In this document: piece after piece, positions 1 to 9,768 of the stretch | Numbering within the stretch: the first letter of the stretch is position 1 | Layout: the number at the start of each line of letters is the position of its first letter | Assembly (NCBI GenBank): GCA_009768925.2 | Contig: VHIT02000040.1 | Coordinates: 62,001-126,000 of the forward strand | Reading direction: 5' to 3' | Length of the DNA stretch: 64,000 nucleotides | Source of the DNA: Cryptosporidium bovis | Taxonomy: Eukaryota; Apicomplexa; Conoidasida; Eucoccidiorida; Cryptosporidiidae | Program-made: the position numbers and the translations under genes | The notes under the pieces: model-generated | Told to the model about the DNA's origin: nothing | The model's input: only the letters and a program-made list of their open reading frames with translations | The model's database searches: none

Positions 1-438
1 TGGAGACTATTTAAAATAGACGAATGCGCTCAAATACCACTTAATATGTCCAGGAGCATAAATAAATTTCTTACAGAACAGGCTCCGTGGGACTCGACTA
101 ATGGAAAAACACAAGAGGAAAGAGTAGAGACTATCAGAATAGTATTGGAAGGTGTTTATTGCGTTTCATTATTGTTAAGTCCCTTTACAACTGTTTCTTG
201 TGATGAAGTCTTCCGCAGATTGGGAACTCCACTTAAAACCATTCCGAATACAAGCACAAATTATGACAATCTAAAACCAGATACCCCTGTTTGCGTCGGA
301 GATCCGCTATTTAAAAGAATAACAACTAGACAAACAAAGACTTTTGATGAACTAAGGGCAGAAAAGAAGGAAAGAGAGAACAAGAGGATTTCGAATTCCA
401 AAAAAAAACAGAAAGAACAGGAAAAACAAAAAGCTTAA
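1..438 (+). CDS. methionyl-tRNA synthetase, C-terminal end (partial)
   Basis: The frame is open from base 1, so the start lies outside the window and 145 codons are visible before the TAA. The visible part reads like the anticodon-binding helical domain of class I methionyl-tRNA synthetase: a W-R-L-F-K start, then N-K-F-L-T-E-Q-A-P-W, matching the family pattern N-x-Y-I-x3-A-P-W, then a helix ending L-L-S-P-F with an L-G-T-P motif, where the family has L-L-x-P-F-M-P and L-G. The last 35 residues are a Lys/Glu/Arg-rich tail without a recognisable EMAP domain. The enzyme charges tRNA-Met in the cytosol. Other class Ia synthetases share this fold, but the N-x-(F/Y)-(I/L)-x-x3-APW signature favours MetRS. 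Confidence 0.8.
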   Translation, partial: WRLFKIDECAQIPLNMSRSINKFLTEQAPWDSTNGKTQEERVETIRIVLEGVYCVSLLLSPFTTVSCDEVFRRLGTPLKTIPNTSTNYDNLKPDTPVCVGDPLFKRITTRQTKTFDELRAEKKERENKRISNSKKKQKEQEKQKA

Positions 439-765
439 ACAGATGCAATAATGTTATTTTAAGGTTTATTTTACCTACTTGCATGTATTTTTATAGCCGT
501 AAATTTACCGTGATTTAACATGTCCTAGGTGTGCCATAGATGCATGCATACATGCATATTTTAAATGGGGAAATATCTATTAAAAATAACTTGTGTGATT
601 AGTAAAATCTAAAGTGACACAAGGGAACTGAACATGACAGTATATGTAAATATAAAATCTACCTCTGAATTTGTTCAACTAAAAATTGTCTACTATGATG
701 CATAAACAATAGGTTAGGCCTGCTTTATCTTCGTTCTTTGACATTCCTTTTTTCATTTTATTGTA
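439..765. other. intergenic spacer, convergent 3' ends
   Basis: This spacer lies between the 3' ends of two convergent genes. It is AT-rich and I see no coding potential. A TGCATGCA palindrome lies at 541-548, followed by another ATGCAT. This is the sequence class bound by an ApiAP2 factor in Cryptosporidium and Plasmodium, but its position at 3' ends makes a promoter role doubtful. Confidence 0.5.
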
Positions 766-2121
766 TCATTTAAGTGCCGTTTGGCATAAGGGACAAACTG
801 CATTCCTGAGTAGCCACAAATCAATACAGTCTTCGTGGAATACGTGATCACATGGCAAACAGCGCGTAAGATCTTCATTAGAAAAATCATTTAAACAAAT
901 AATACAGTTATCTTGCAGAACTGCATGTTTTTTTCCGTTGCATCTATCCCTTTCCTTAATATTTTTCCACTCACTGTAGGCTTTTACTGGTAAATTCTCC
1001 AGTTTATTTATAGTATAAGCTTTAAACTTGTTTTCTGAATATTCACTTGAGACCATGGAGGGGAAAACAAAGTAGAAAAAGAACAACATGCCAATTATTC
1101 TCAATGTGCATACCAACATAGTTATGAGATAAAATGGCCATAGATTGGAGTTAAAATCAACTTTGATTAGATTATTTACCAATTCAAATGAATTACTTTT
1201 TAACAAATAGTGAGATGCTCGGCTCAATACATAAGAATTCTCAACTAAATCACTTCTATTTAGTCTGTTTAGACCAGAACTGTCGTCATATTCATATTCA
1301 CCACTGGAGGGTCTTACGGAAAGTATCCAATAGAAACCTGCTGAGAACCAAATATAGTATAATATAGAAAACAGTCTACCTATTCTCCATGTTTTGGATT
1401 GGGTAAGTCTCTTAACAGACTGTAAAATAAATATAATCCTACCACCACACGAACTCTGTATGCTTTCTTTGTTAAGTATAAACTTATAAATTACTCTAAA
1501 TACAACTTGCACTATTTGAAGTAACCCGTGAATAAGCAGCCAAACAGTCAAGTATGGACTTCTTTCGTAGTTGTAGTTCCAGTTATACAAGACATATAAA
1601 GTCGAAAATGCACCCATTACTGAAAAAGATATAATACATACATTCAATGTACCATTTAAAAACCATAATGTCTTTTCTGGATAGTTGTAGACCAGTTGCA
1701 TCAATGAATCCTCAGATTCCTGTTCAACACTTATATTGTTGCTAGTTCCATGATTGCCGTTTATGCTACTGCTACTATTAGTACCGTTATTATATGCACC
1801 ACTAGTATTGTTATTGTAGTTACTCCAGTCACAGTCGTATCCGTTCCGAGATGAACCATTCCCATATATATTTCTCAATGAACTCTCTCTTACAGGTGAT
1901 ACAACCACATTTCTACTAGATGTTCTAAACAAAGGCTGTACGTTTAGGTACTTTCTGCATAAAGTGTTTATTCTTTCCTTAATTAACATTATTTTAAACT
2001 TTAACTTAAAAATATTATGGTTTTTAAAATACTTTATTGAACTAAAAATAGCCACATTATTTCTTTTATGGATGCCCTTAGACACAATATCATTCTTGTA
2101 TGTTCTCTCATTTTTCATCAT
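766..2121 (-). CDS. multi-pass membrane RING-H2 E3 ubiquitin ligase
   Basis: This 451-aa protein is a probable membrane-anchored E3 ubiquitin ligase. A canonical RING-H2 finger closes the C-terminus: C-x2-C, then a C-x-H-x2-H-x2-C block (P-C-D-H-V-F-H-E-D-C), a conserved Trp and a final C-P-L-C. About four hydrophobic segments precede it, at roughly residues 153-180, 190-215, 245-265 and 327-355. The architecture resembles plant and protist ER or Golgi RING ligases with four membrane spans. Residues 75-130 form an Asn/Ser/Gly-rich low-complexity stretch typical of Cryptosporidium. Two tandem ATGs open the frame; the first is used, but the N-terminal 45 residues look poorly conserved and the Met at about 45 is an alternative start. 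Substrate and compartment cannot be read from sequence. Confidence 0.85.
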   Translation of the reverse strand: MMKNERTYKNDIVSKGIHKRNNVAIFSSIKYFKNHNIFKLKFKIMLIKERINTLCRKYLNVQPLFRTSSRNVVVSPVRESSLRNIYGNGSSRNGYDCDWSNYNNNTSGAYNNGTNSSSSINGNHGTSNNISVEQESEDSLMQLVYNYPEKTLWFLNGTLNVCIISFSVMGAFSTLYVLYNWNYNYERSPYLTVWLLIHGLLQIVQVVFRVIYKFILNKESIQSSCGGRIIFILQSVKRLTQSKTWRIGRLFSILYYIWFSAGFYWILSVRPSSGEYEYDDSSGLNRLNRSDLVENSYVLSRASHYLLKSNSFELVNNLIKVDFNSNLWPFYLITMLVCTLRIIGMLFFFYFVFPSMVSSEYSENKFKAYTINKLENLPVKAYSEWKNIKERDRCNGKKHAVLQDNCIICLNDFSNEDLTRCLPCDHVFHEDCIDLWLLRNAVCPLCQTALK

Positions 2122-3052
2122 TATCCGTAGTTACCTGTCTTATTCTTTTTAATTCCCTATGACCTTTCTCCACAATCCATTATATAGTACAATTTTATTG
2201 CGTATTTCTTCTGCTAATTAATATCCTACGAAGTACAACTGCATGCAGTGCTTACAATTAATGTTCTTTTATAAACAACGTCCAGTCTGTAGTATCTTCT
2301 ACATGAAAAAAATCCGGGAATAAACTTCGGAAAACAATCAAGTGCTTGCTGATTTACATATATATATGCCTATAAACCTTTATATATCCGTTTGTATCCT
2401 GCATGTTCAATCATACATGCAAACTATTATTTTATACTCTTTTTCCTTGAATTTATTACGCATGTAACTGTATATTATTTCTTTTATGTTTTTACCATAT
2501 ACTTTCTATATTTATTCTACTATCGTATTATTGTTTGCATTTATTTACTTTTCAACATTACCGCGATGCACACGTCTCCGTCACCAGTACCGGCATAGGC
2601 GGTAATGTTAATAATATGCGTAAAATTACGAATATTAAATGAAGCAGCTAACAATTTTGCTGTAGAGAGTATTATTATTATTAGTAATAATATGGCATTG
2701 CTATTATTTACTAGTATACAACGCTAGATTATTTTTTATCGTTATTTTGAAAAAAAAATGGGACGGCGTCTCCGGTAAAATTAAGGTCAAAGTTAGAATA
2801 AGCGTTAATAGACAATAGTGGTACTCTTTGTGCGGCCTCAAGGACAGGGATATTCCATTTGAAATTAATCCTTAAACTTGTGATTTACGCCTTCACTGTT
2901 TGAGTTTAGGAAAAATTTGATTAATTCTCATTCTCTCCTGAACTTATTGGTTTTAGATCAGGTACACGAAGCGGACTAGGACGGGGATTTCGCGTAAATA
3001 ATTTCGGGACAAGTACATATATTTAAACTTGAATTGAAACTTGGAATTGAAG
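2122..3052. other. divergent promoter region (RING ligase / eL34)
   Basis: This 0.9-kb spacer separates divergently transcribed genes. It is AT-rich and has no convincing ORF; short frames on the plus strand at 2392-2598 are low-complexity Tyr/Phe-rich translations of AT-rich DNA. It holds a CTGCATGCAG palindrome at 2240-2249 and an AGGCGGTAA element at 2597-2605, both of types that recur in other promoters of the window. A second GC-rich patch at 2761-2776 contains ACGGCGTCTCCGG. Confidence 0.55.
2597..2605 (+). promoter_or_regulatory. GGCGGTAA (E2F-like) element
   Basis: AGGCGGTAA lies in the divergent promoter between the RING ligase and eL34. It has the same core as elements ahead of many other genes here. 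Binding by an E2F/DP1-like factor is inference from the resemblance to the GGCGGGAA consensus. Confidence 0.4.
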
Positions 3053-3469
3053 ATGTCTCCGAGAGTAACATATCGTAGAAAGTGTCGTTATAACACCCCA
3101 TCTAATAGAGTCAGAGTAGTGAAGACCCCAGGTGGCAGGAACTTAGTACATAATATTGGGAAAGTCTACTCAAGACCAAAATGTGGAGACTGCAAGAAGC
3201 CACTTCAAGGAATTCCAGCATGTGCTCCTTATGAAAGGAAACACCTTAAGAAGCGTGAAAGAACCGTATCACGTGCCTACGGAGGAACTAAATGTGCCAC
3301 ATGTGTACGTCAAAGAATACTGAGAGCATTTTTACTTGAAGAACAGAAAGTAGTTAAGAGCGTTATTGCAGAAAAGGAACAACTTAAGAAGAATGAGGAG
3401 AAAATACCAAAATCTAAAAAGAAATCTTCAAGTAACAACTCTAAACAAAGTTCGAGTAAGAAAAAGTGA
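3053..3469 (+). CDS. RPL34: 60S ribosomal protein eL34
   Basis: This is a structural protein of the large ribosomal subunit. The N-terminus M-S-P-R-V-T-Y-R-R-K-C-R-Y-N-T is the eL34 signature, followed by R-V-V-K-T-P-G-G and the zinc-ribbon-like C-x2-C (C-G-D-C) with a later C-x2-C (C-A-T-C). The conserved R-x-Y-G-G region (S-R-A-Y-G-G-T-K-C) is present. The ATG at 3053 is chosen because it gives the exact family N-terminus; an in-frame TTG four codons earlier is not a credible start. Length is 138 aa, slightly longer than the usual 110-120 because of a Lys/Ser-rich tail of about 25 residues. No intron is needed. Confidence 0.96.
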   Translation: MSPRVTYRRKCRYNTPSNRVRVVKTPGGRNLVHNIGKVYSRPKCGDCKKPLQGIPACAPYERKHLKKRERTVSRAYGGTKCATCVRQRILRAFLLEEQKVVKSVIAEKEQLKKNEEKIPKSKKKSSSNNSKQSSSKKK

Positions 3470-3576
3470 ATATTGATATTCAATTGACTAGAACATTACT
3501 AAATGGTAGACTATAAAACCTACATAGTTTATTGATATTAATTGTTATTTTGATTTGTCAATTATAAAGAATGTGA

Positions 3577-4509
3577 TTATGGACTTTGTGGGCTCGAGTT
3601 TCCCGGTCTCGGAGGAAGTTTATTGAGTTCTTTTTTTACTACTTCGGAATCGGGAATCATTGACTCCACGTCTCCTCCATTATTGTGGTTTTTACTTGTT
3701 CTGACATGTTCTGGACTTTCCGATCTCGTCGGACGGTGAAGGCAAACTCTTCTTTTGTCAAAGGAAAACACTGAGTAAGGGCAAATGTCTTTGTAGTCGT
3801 TCTTCACTTGTTCGTTGTCACTATATTTTTTCTCGTACTCGTCCTGACCCTGACTTTCCAACATGCCTAACACCATTGATTCCTTTACCTTCCTTGACTC
3901 GCTAAACCTTATTTGTCTCAGTTTTTCTGCGTAATCTTTAACTTGTCTCCCGAAGTTGTTTACTGTCAAATTATATGTATAGTCATTCTCATACTTTTCT
4001 TCTAAGGCCTCGTAATATTCACTCTCCCAGAGTTTTTGCACCTTTTTTTTCGTTTCTATTGTAGTATATAATCTCCATATCTTCTTTCTAGACTCTAACA
4101 ATGAACGCCTCATTGACAAAAATGATATATAATCCTTGAATATTTGTACTTCATTGTAACACAAATTTTGTGGAACAGGATATCTAGAGTAATATATCTC
4201 CTCGTCCGTATAGTTTCTCAATATGTAACCTGCATTCTCATTTATTCTATATCTTGCCTCTGGCATCATTGAACACAGCTGAATTGTGACCGAGTGCTCC
4301 AAACTCTCGTATCTCGATAACTTGGCCAAGTAATATCTATATTGATATTGATACTCTACTTGATATTTATATATAGATGCACTAGTCTCATTGTGAGCTT
4401 TAAATCTTAATTTCATCATTATTTCGGAAAGCTGAACTGGATTTGCTTGAGAAATTGGAACCTTCTTTTCCTTTTCAAAACCTATTGAATGATTGCTATA
4501 ACCCAGCAT
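3577..4509 (-). CDS. conserved-looking hypothetical protein, charged, 310 aa
   Basis: I do not recognise this protein. It has no signal peptide or membrane span. The body is rich in Tyr, Arg, Glu and Lys, with aromatic runs such as Y-Q-Y-Q-Y-R-Y-Y around residue 55 and a probable helical, partly coiled-coil region over residues 120-215. The C-terminal 60 residues are polar and Pro/Ser-rich and look disordered. The ATG at 4509 opens directly after an in-frame stop region. It is tail to tail with eL34 (107 bp apart). A TGGCGCCA palindrome sits 173 bp upstream of its start, in the short gap before the PDS5-like gene. A cytosolic or nuclear scaffold role would be a guess. Confidence 0.75.
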   Translation of the reverse strand: MLGYSNHSIGFEKEKKVPISQANPVQLSEIMMKLRFKAHNETSASIYKYQVEYQYQYRYYLAKLSRYESLEHSVTIQLCSMMPEARYRINENAGYILRNYTDEEIYYSRYPVPQNLCYNEVQIFKDYISFLSMRRSLLESRKKIWRLYTTIETKKKVQKLWESEYYEALEEKYENDYTYNLTVNNFGRQVKDYAEKLRQIRFSESRKVKESMVLGMLESQGQDEYEKKYSDNEQVKNDYKDICPYSVFSFDKRRVCLHRPTRSESPEHVRTSKNHNNGGDVESMIPDSEVVKKELNKLPPRPGNSSPQSP

Positions 4510-4681
4510 TTTTTAAAAATGTTGTATATTCGCATCACTCTAAACAGCTAAACAGTTTTGTTCAAAATAAAAAAATTTATCCTCACTTCTCTATCTTTTT
4601 ATTTAATCCACGTTAAATTCCTTATTTTTTTAACTCATTCTTCTGTGTCATTATTCCCACACAGAAAAAAGATCAGAACCA

Positions 4682-4689
4682 TGGCGCCA
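4682..4689. promoter_or_regulatory. TGGCGCCA palindrome (E2F-like)
   Basis: A perfect 8-bp palindrome lies in the 212-bp gap upstream of the 310-aa gene, 173 bp before its start codon. A GCATGC core follows at 4705-4710. The TGGCGCCA form recurs at least four more times in gene spacers of this window. Confidence 0.45.
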
Positions 4690-4721
4690 AACCATTTTTG
4701 TATTGCATGCTAATATAGCCA

Positions 4722-7700
4722 TCAGTTTATGTAAACTTGATGGTTTTTTAAGCGATCGGATCTCCTTAACTCAAATCCGGTATTTTCATTTGATGTTTTT
4801 CTAATTTTTGGGTTTTTGTATTCTTCACTTTCGTCAGAGCTCGTATAATAGCAGTCATCGGATTCACTGTTGTACCTTTTATTTTCGTCGTTGAAGTGTT
4901 CATAATCGTCTAATTTCTTGCTCGCTTTTCTATTCTTTTTTATTTTTCTGACAATAATATTTTTTGTGCTATTGTTTAGAGGAATGCTCCAAATAATGTT
5001 TGATTTATATTCACTCTTGTGATTACTCGTTTTTGTAAACAGATAACAGGGAATCCTATATTTACTTGTATTAAGTAGATAATTCCACAAATCAAAAACA
5101 TCAGTGCTTTCCCTTCTGTATATATTTGGGTCGTTCTTATTTATGAAAAAATAAGAAAAGTGAAGTTGTAATCCTTGGCAAAAATCGGATAAAGAGGGTT
5201 TGCTATATTCAATTTTGGAACAATTACTTGTATTGTTTTCGAGTAAAATTTCATGATTAATTCTTAGCTCTTCCAACAATGATATACAGTATATTCCGAT
5301 ATTATAAATATGTTCGGATGGACTTTTATCATTAAATTTACCAGTTATTTTTTTACTTAATTGATTATAAAAAACTTTAACAAAAGTATGTATAATTTCA
5401 TTTATTAATAAACCATTATTTAAATAAGTAATGCTGTCTGTAACTGAAATATAGTATATAAATACTGATATTATACAGTCAATAATACAATATAATTGTT
5501 CAAATTTAATGCTGTTACTATTAATTGTTGAATCTAAAAATATATTTAACATATTTTCAAGCAAATAATTTTCATTAGTTCCCTCTTTATTTACAGAGTA
5601 TACTGATAATATTGGCAAAATAAATATTCCAATAGACCTACCCAATGTAGTCGTTAATATTGATTTATTTGTCTCTCTGTTTGGTGGTATTACTAACCTC
5701 GAAAACATTACTGTTTTGCTTTTGTTGACTGCATCATTATCGTTTAGTTCAAATACATCCAACATTTTTAAGTGATTCTTCCTAAAAAATTCTTTCAATT
5801 CAGAAAAACAAATATCATTAATTAATTCAAAATATATGCTAAAACCAAATATCTTTATATTGTTTTTTATATTTTCGATATTATCTTCTTTATTGTACTC
5901 GCCTTTGCGAATTATATATTCAATTAACATTTTGTTTTTCTTATATTTATTTTCAAACTCCAGGTTATTCGTGCTATCATCAAAATCAAGTTCACCATTC
6001 ATTAAATAACTCTTAAACAAGGCGTGAATATTGTTAAAGTATTCAGAGAATGTTTGTTCGTTTATATTATTTAGCTTGAAAAACAATTGATTAATTATTT
6101 TTATTAATTTTAGTATTTCTGTTATATTACACCAAATATAGTTTTTATCGCCTTTTAATTCTTGGCATAACTTACTATTTAACTCATCTATTATATATTC
6201 AATTTCTTCATTATTCACTTCATTTGATTTAACTCCCTTTTTTTCAATTTCCAAGAACAGAATAAACATATCAATACAATTGCGTTTACTTTTGTCGGCT
6301 CTAAGTTTCTTTCTCAGTTGTTTAAAGTGGTTGTACATGTCATTGTAGTTCATAAGTATACTATTTACCAGATAACTATCTATATTATTGAAAATCTGGT
6401 AAATAATACATTTAGTTTGTGCAACGAAATCACTATTTTCATCTATTATTTCAAATATAAAATTGTGTTTGCTAAGTTTACTGAAAAAACATTCATATGC
6501 CATTTTATTATTAAATATATTTAATATATCTGCTTTTAAATTTAACACAGATAAGTATTTGATTAACTTATTTCTAAATACTGATTTAGATACAAAATAA
6601 TAATTCTCATACAGTTTGAATATATCCATTTGGTTATACAACCCAATAATGTAATTCAAGTAATCTACTGATCCTTGTATATTAATTTGAGCATCAATAT
6701 GAACTCCATCATTTATAAAGTAATGAATGCAACTAATCATGTATTTAAACTGCAATTTTAGAATATAATCAATAGCGTGTTCGTCAATATTATCAGTGTT
6801 TACATCGTTTGCCTGTTTTTTGTTGCTAGCTTTGGAGCAATTTACTATAGAAATGTTTGGAAGTAATATAGTACTCAATGTATTCTCGTAATTACTACTG
6901 CCATTAATATTAAACAATCGTATATAACTTAATATTTTTCTAAATTCTGCTTTATTTTTGTGATTTATTAGTTCTGACAATTCTTCGATAACGTCAGACC
7001 TGATTGGACTATAATTTTGTTCATTAAAGTCAAGTCCCAGCAATAAACTCCAATTAAATAAAACGTTTTTGTCAAATAATGTATTTTCTATGTCGTTTAG
7101 TAATTCATCACTTCCTGTAGACACTTCTTTGTCATTTAAGAAAAAACGTGAAATTTCGTTTGAAATCCTATTTTTAAGCGCATTGATATATTCATATATA
7201 ACTTGATTATTGCTATTTTCTCTCTTTTTGCTTAAATATATGGAAATAGTTAATAATTTAAAGCATTTATACAACTCAAATCTTTGGTTAATAAATGTTT
7301 TAATTATTTTATATGTAGTTATATTTGATTTATTTGAATCGGTATTGCTATTACTGTAGTTGTTTAAGTGATTAGCTAAAATTTCAAAAGAATCAAATTC
7401 AACCAAAATTTCCTCAATAACAGTTCTCATATATGAATCATTTTGTTTATATGAAATATACCAAAGGAACCATAAATTATTAACTATTTCTTTTGTTTTA
7501 TAATTTTTAAAATAACCTATTAAAAACAATCTCACATTTCTATTTTTATCAGATATATGTTTTAGAAGATACTGAATGCATTCATTTACCGTATTATTCA
7601 CTATCTGATCATTATTTTTGCTACTTTCAATATGTGTTACCCAATTAGATAGAGAAATAACGATGTTTTCACGTATATTTGGGCACGAAATGTGACCATA

Positions 7701-9086
7701 TTCGGTTATAATTTTTACTATTTTAATATGTTCATAGCTAAACTCTTTATTTAAAAAACTGTTGATTATTTCAATTAATGTATTAAATACATTATTTCGT
7801 ATCTCACTTTGTTTATCGTTTAGCCTAGAAATCCACGAATCAAGTAATGTACTGTTTAGTTTGTCAAATGATGATTTTTCATCAATTATAGCATGTACAC
7901 CTTTTAAATTACCAACTATATTGTTGTCACATGCATAATTAAGTGATATTAATTTTGAAACCAATTTTACTACTTCGAACCTAATTTTATCGTTTTTTTC
8001 TTTCAAGTCACAAACTAATTGAGCTATAGCTGCCTGTACATATTCATTGTCAATATTATTTAGAAAATAAATAAGTTGGACAATTATTTTGTTTAATTCT
8101 TGTTCATTAACATTTTCGTTTATCAACTCTTTAATAAATTTAGGCGTCATTAATGCATTATTCCTCCACCAATATTTATTGCAGTCTTTGTTCAATGATT
8201 CCTTTTTGTCATTTAATTTATTAAATTTATTTTTCATATATTTAATCGTGTCTACTAGCAATTTATTTGTGAAATAAGATATACTGCTTGCACCTGCTTT
8301 GCTAAGAATAGCACATATATTAGAAATTAAATTAAATTTACTATTATTGCCTGTTTTACTATTACTTAATTTTGTTGATAAATTTACAAGTAACAATAAA
8401 ACTATTTCATTTTTATGATCTTTTATCCTAGAATTATATAATAGTCCAATTAATGTATTTTTGCATATATCAATTATATTTTGTTTATAATAAATAACCG
8501 AATTTTCAAGCAAATCCAGATACAATCTAGAAACAAGAACCAACTTCTCTTTTCTTAATTCATTTGGATAAATATTTTCCAGAATGCATGCAAGTATTTT
8601 AGAATTATCCTCACTTATTCTTTCTAGTGAATAAATCCATGTTGTCATACTTGAGCTGTTTTTATTCAACAAACTTTCATTCTTGATGTATTTTAGTACT
8701 AATTCAATATGTTCTTGTATTCCATTAATTACATTTAAATTAACTTTTTTATATGCATTAGATTCACTATTTTTTAGTTTGTTTCCACTTTTATTATATG
8801 TTAATTCACTTTCGCTTATGATCTCACTGTAATATTCGCTTGACAATGGCAAACCTACTCTCAAACAGTCAAATATACTGTTTAATACCAAACTCTTGTA
8901 TTCATTAGGTTCTCTATCTAGCTCTTCACACTCAAGCAATATTTTAATTATCGGGAGTTCTACATTAATACTTAAGTTTGACAAACAAATACTTATTTCC
9001 CTCAATCTTTCAAAAGTAAGTACTTTTTTTCCTTTAAAGGAGTTTATTTTTAATATATCCGGTATGTGTCCTGATTCGTCTTTCAT
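4722..9086 (-). CDS. PDS5-like cohesin-associated HEAT-repeat protein
   Basis: This 1454-aa single-exon gene encodes an alpha-helical HEAT-repeat protein that best fits PDS5, the regulator of cohesin loading and release on chromatin. The opening (F-K-G-K-K-V-L-T-F-E-R-L) matches the PDS5 start pattern of G-K-K-L-T followed by a leucine-rich helix. Residues 410-560 hold the most telling block: L-L-D-S-W-I-S-R-L-N-D-K followed by an R-E-N-I-V-I-S-L helix, then I-S-D-K-N-R-N-V-R, and N-L-W-F-L-W-Y-I-S-Y. PDS5 has the same order: S-W-L-x-R-x-x-D, R-x-D-V-I, x-D-K-x-W-x-V-R and I-W-N-K-I-x-x-L-Y-Y. The C-terminal 100 residues are basic, then acidic and Ser-rich, as in other PDS5 proteins. Asn-rich insertions are frequent. 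Another cohesin or condensin HEAT subunit is the alternative. Confidence 0.68.
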   Translation of the reverse strand: MKDESGHIPDILKINSFKGKKVLTFERLREISICLSNLSINVELPIIKILLECEELDREPNEYKSLVLNSIFDCLRVGLPLSSEYYSEIISESELTYNKSGNKLKNSESNAYKKVNLNVINGIQEHIELVLKYIKNESLLNKNSSSMTTWIYSLERISEDNSKILACILENIYPNELRKEKLVLVSRLYLDLLENSVIYYKQNIIDICKNTLIGLLYNSRIKDHKNEIVLLLLVNLSTKLSNSKTGNNSKFNLISNICAILSKAGASSISYFTNKLLVDTIKYMKNKFNKLNDKKESLNKDCNKYWWRNNALMTPKFIKELINENVNEQELNKIIVQLIYFLNNIDNEYVQAAIAQLVCDLKEKNDKIRFEVVKLVSKLISLNYACDNNIVGNLKGVHAIIDEKSSFDKLNSTLLDSWISRLNDKQSEIRNNVFNTLIEIINSFLNKEFSYEHIKIVKIITEYGHISCPNIRENIVISLSNWVTHIESSKNNDQIVNNTVNECIQYLLKHISDKNRNVRLFLIGYFKNYKTKEIVNNLWFLWYISYKQNDSYMRTVIEEILVEFDSFEILANHLNNYSNSNTDSNKSNITTYKIIKTFINQRFELYKCFKLLTISIYLSKKRENSNNQVIYEYINALKNRISNEISRFFLNDKEVSTGSDELLNDIENTLFDKNVLFNWSLLLGLDFNEQNYSPIRSDVIEELSELINHKNKAEFRKILSYIRLFNINGSSNYENTLSTILLPNISIVNCSKASNKKQANDVNTDNIDEHAIDYILKLQFKYMISCIHYFINDGVHIDAQINIQGSVDYLNYIIGLYNQMDIFKLYENYYFVSKSVFRNKLIKYLSVLNLKADILNIFNNKMAYECFFSKLSKHNFIFEIIDENSDFVAQTKCIIYQIFNNIDSYLVNSILMNYNDMYNHFKQLRKKLRADKSKRNCIDMFILFLEIEKKGVKSNEVNNEEIEYIIDELNSKLCQELKGDKNYIWCNITEILKLIKIINQLFFKLNNINEQTFSEYFNNIHALFKSYLMNGELDFDDSTNNLEFENKYKKNKMLIEYIIRKGEYNKEDNIENIKNNIKIFGFSIYFELINDICFSELKEFFRKNHLKMLDVFELNDNDAVNKSKTVMFSRLVIPPNRETNKSILTTTLGRSIGIFILPILSVYSVNKEGTNENYLLENMLNIFLDSTINSNSIKFEQLYCIIDCIISVFIYYISVTDSITYLNNGLLINEIIHTFVKVFYNQLSKKITGKFNDKSPSEHIYNIGIYCISLLEELRINHEILLENNTSNCSKIEYSKPSLSDFCQGLQLHFSYFFINKNDPNIYRRESTDVFDLWNYLLNTSKYRIPCYLFTKTSNHKSEYKSNIIWSIPLNNSTKNIIVRKIKKNRKASKKLDDYEHFNDENKRYNSESDDCYYTSSDESEEYKNPKIRKTSNENTGFELRRSDRLKNHQVYIN

Positions 9087-9768
9087 TATTTACACATTGC
9101 TTATTATTTAAAATTCTTTACCTATTCGTCTATTAATCAATTATGGACATCCATTTACATACACACATAAATCGGCAAATCAGTAAAATTACTGCAATAC
9201 CTCCTTTCTTACTTTTGTTCGCACTTTTCCCAGTTTATTCCACCTTCTTACCTTGCTTTTTTGTCTTCTTTACTCGATTCCACCGCATTCACGCCTCTCC
9301 TTTATATTCCTATCAATTTTTTTACTTAATTTAATTTAATTCTTTCTTCCTTCCCAATTAATTAGAAATTTACCATTATAAAACACAACTATTTACGTTG
9401 CATGCAATTATATACATTCCCCACTTGGCGCCTATTTTCCCATTTGTTAATGTTCTCACGAGAAGGTGAAAATGGCACTAATAAATATAAAAAGGTGTAA
9501 AAAATATAAAGTGGTACTTTTTAAACTTTTTTTGTACTAGTGTAAATATTCTGGGACAAAAGTCATTTACACATTAAAAAGTAGTATATTCCAAATAATA
9601 AGATAAAAGTAAGCCATGTCGAATACAAGAAATAGGTAAGTGTCAACGAGAACCCAAAGTACGGAAACAGTTGGTGACTTTATCTACCTATCCGAAATGA
9701 ATAAACTACGAAAATATAAATCCAAATACTATGTATATTCATGTTTTTAACTTAAAATAACGAACAAA
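9087..9768. other. divergent promoter region (PDS5-like / PITH)
   Basis: This AT-rich 0.7-kb spacer between two divergent genes has no coding potential that I can support. It carries a TTGCATGCAA palindrome at 9409-9418 and a TTGGCGCC element at 9425-9432, only seven bases apart, which makes it the most likely shared control region. Confidence 0.6.
9425..9432 (+). promoter_or_regulatory. TTGGCGCC element with adjacent GCATGC palindrome
   Basis: TTGGCGCC lies 339 bp upstream of the PDS5-like start and 337 bp upstream of the PITH start, that is, midway. The neighbouring TTGCATGCAA at 9409-9418 is an ApiAP2-type palindrome. The pairing recurs at 33829-33845. Confidence 0.45.
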
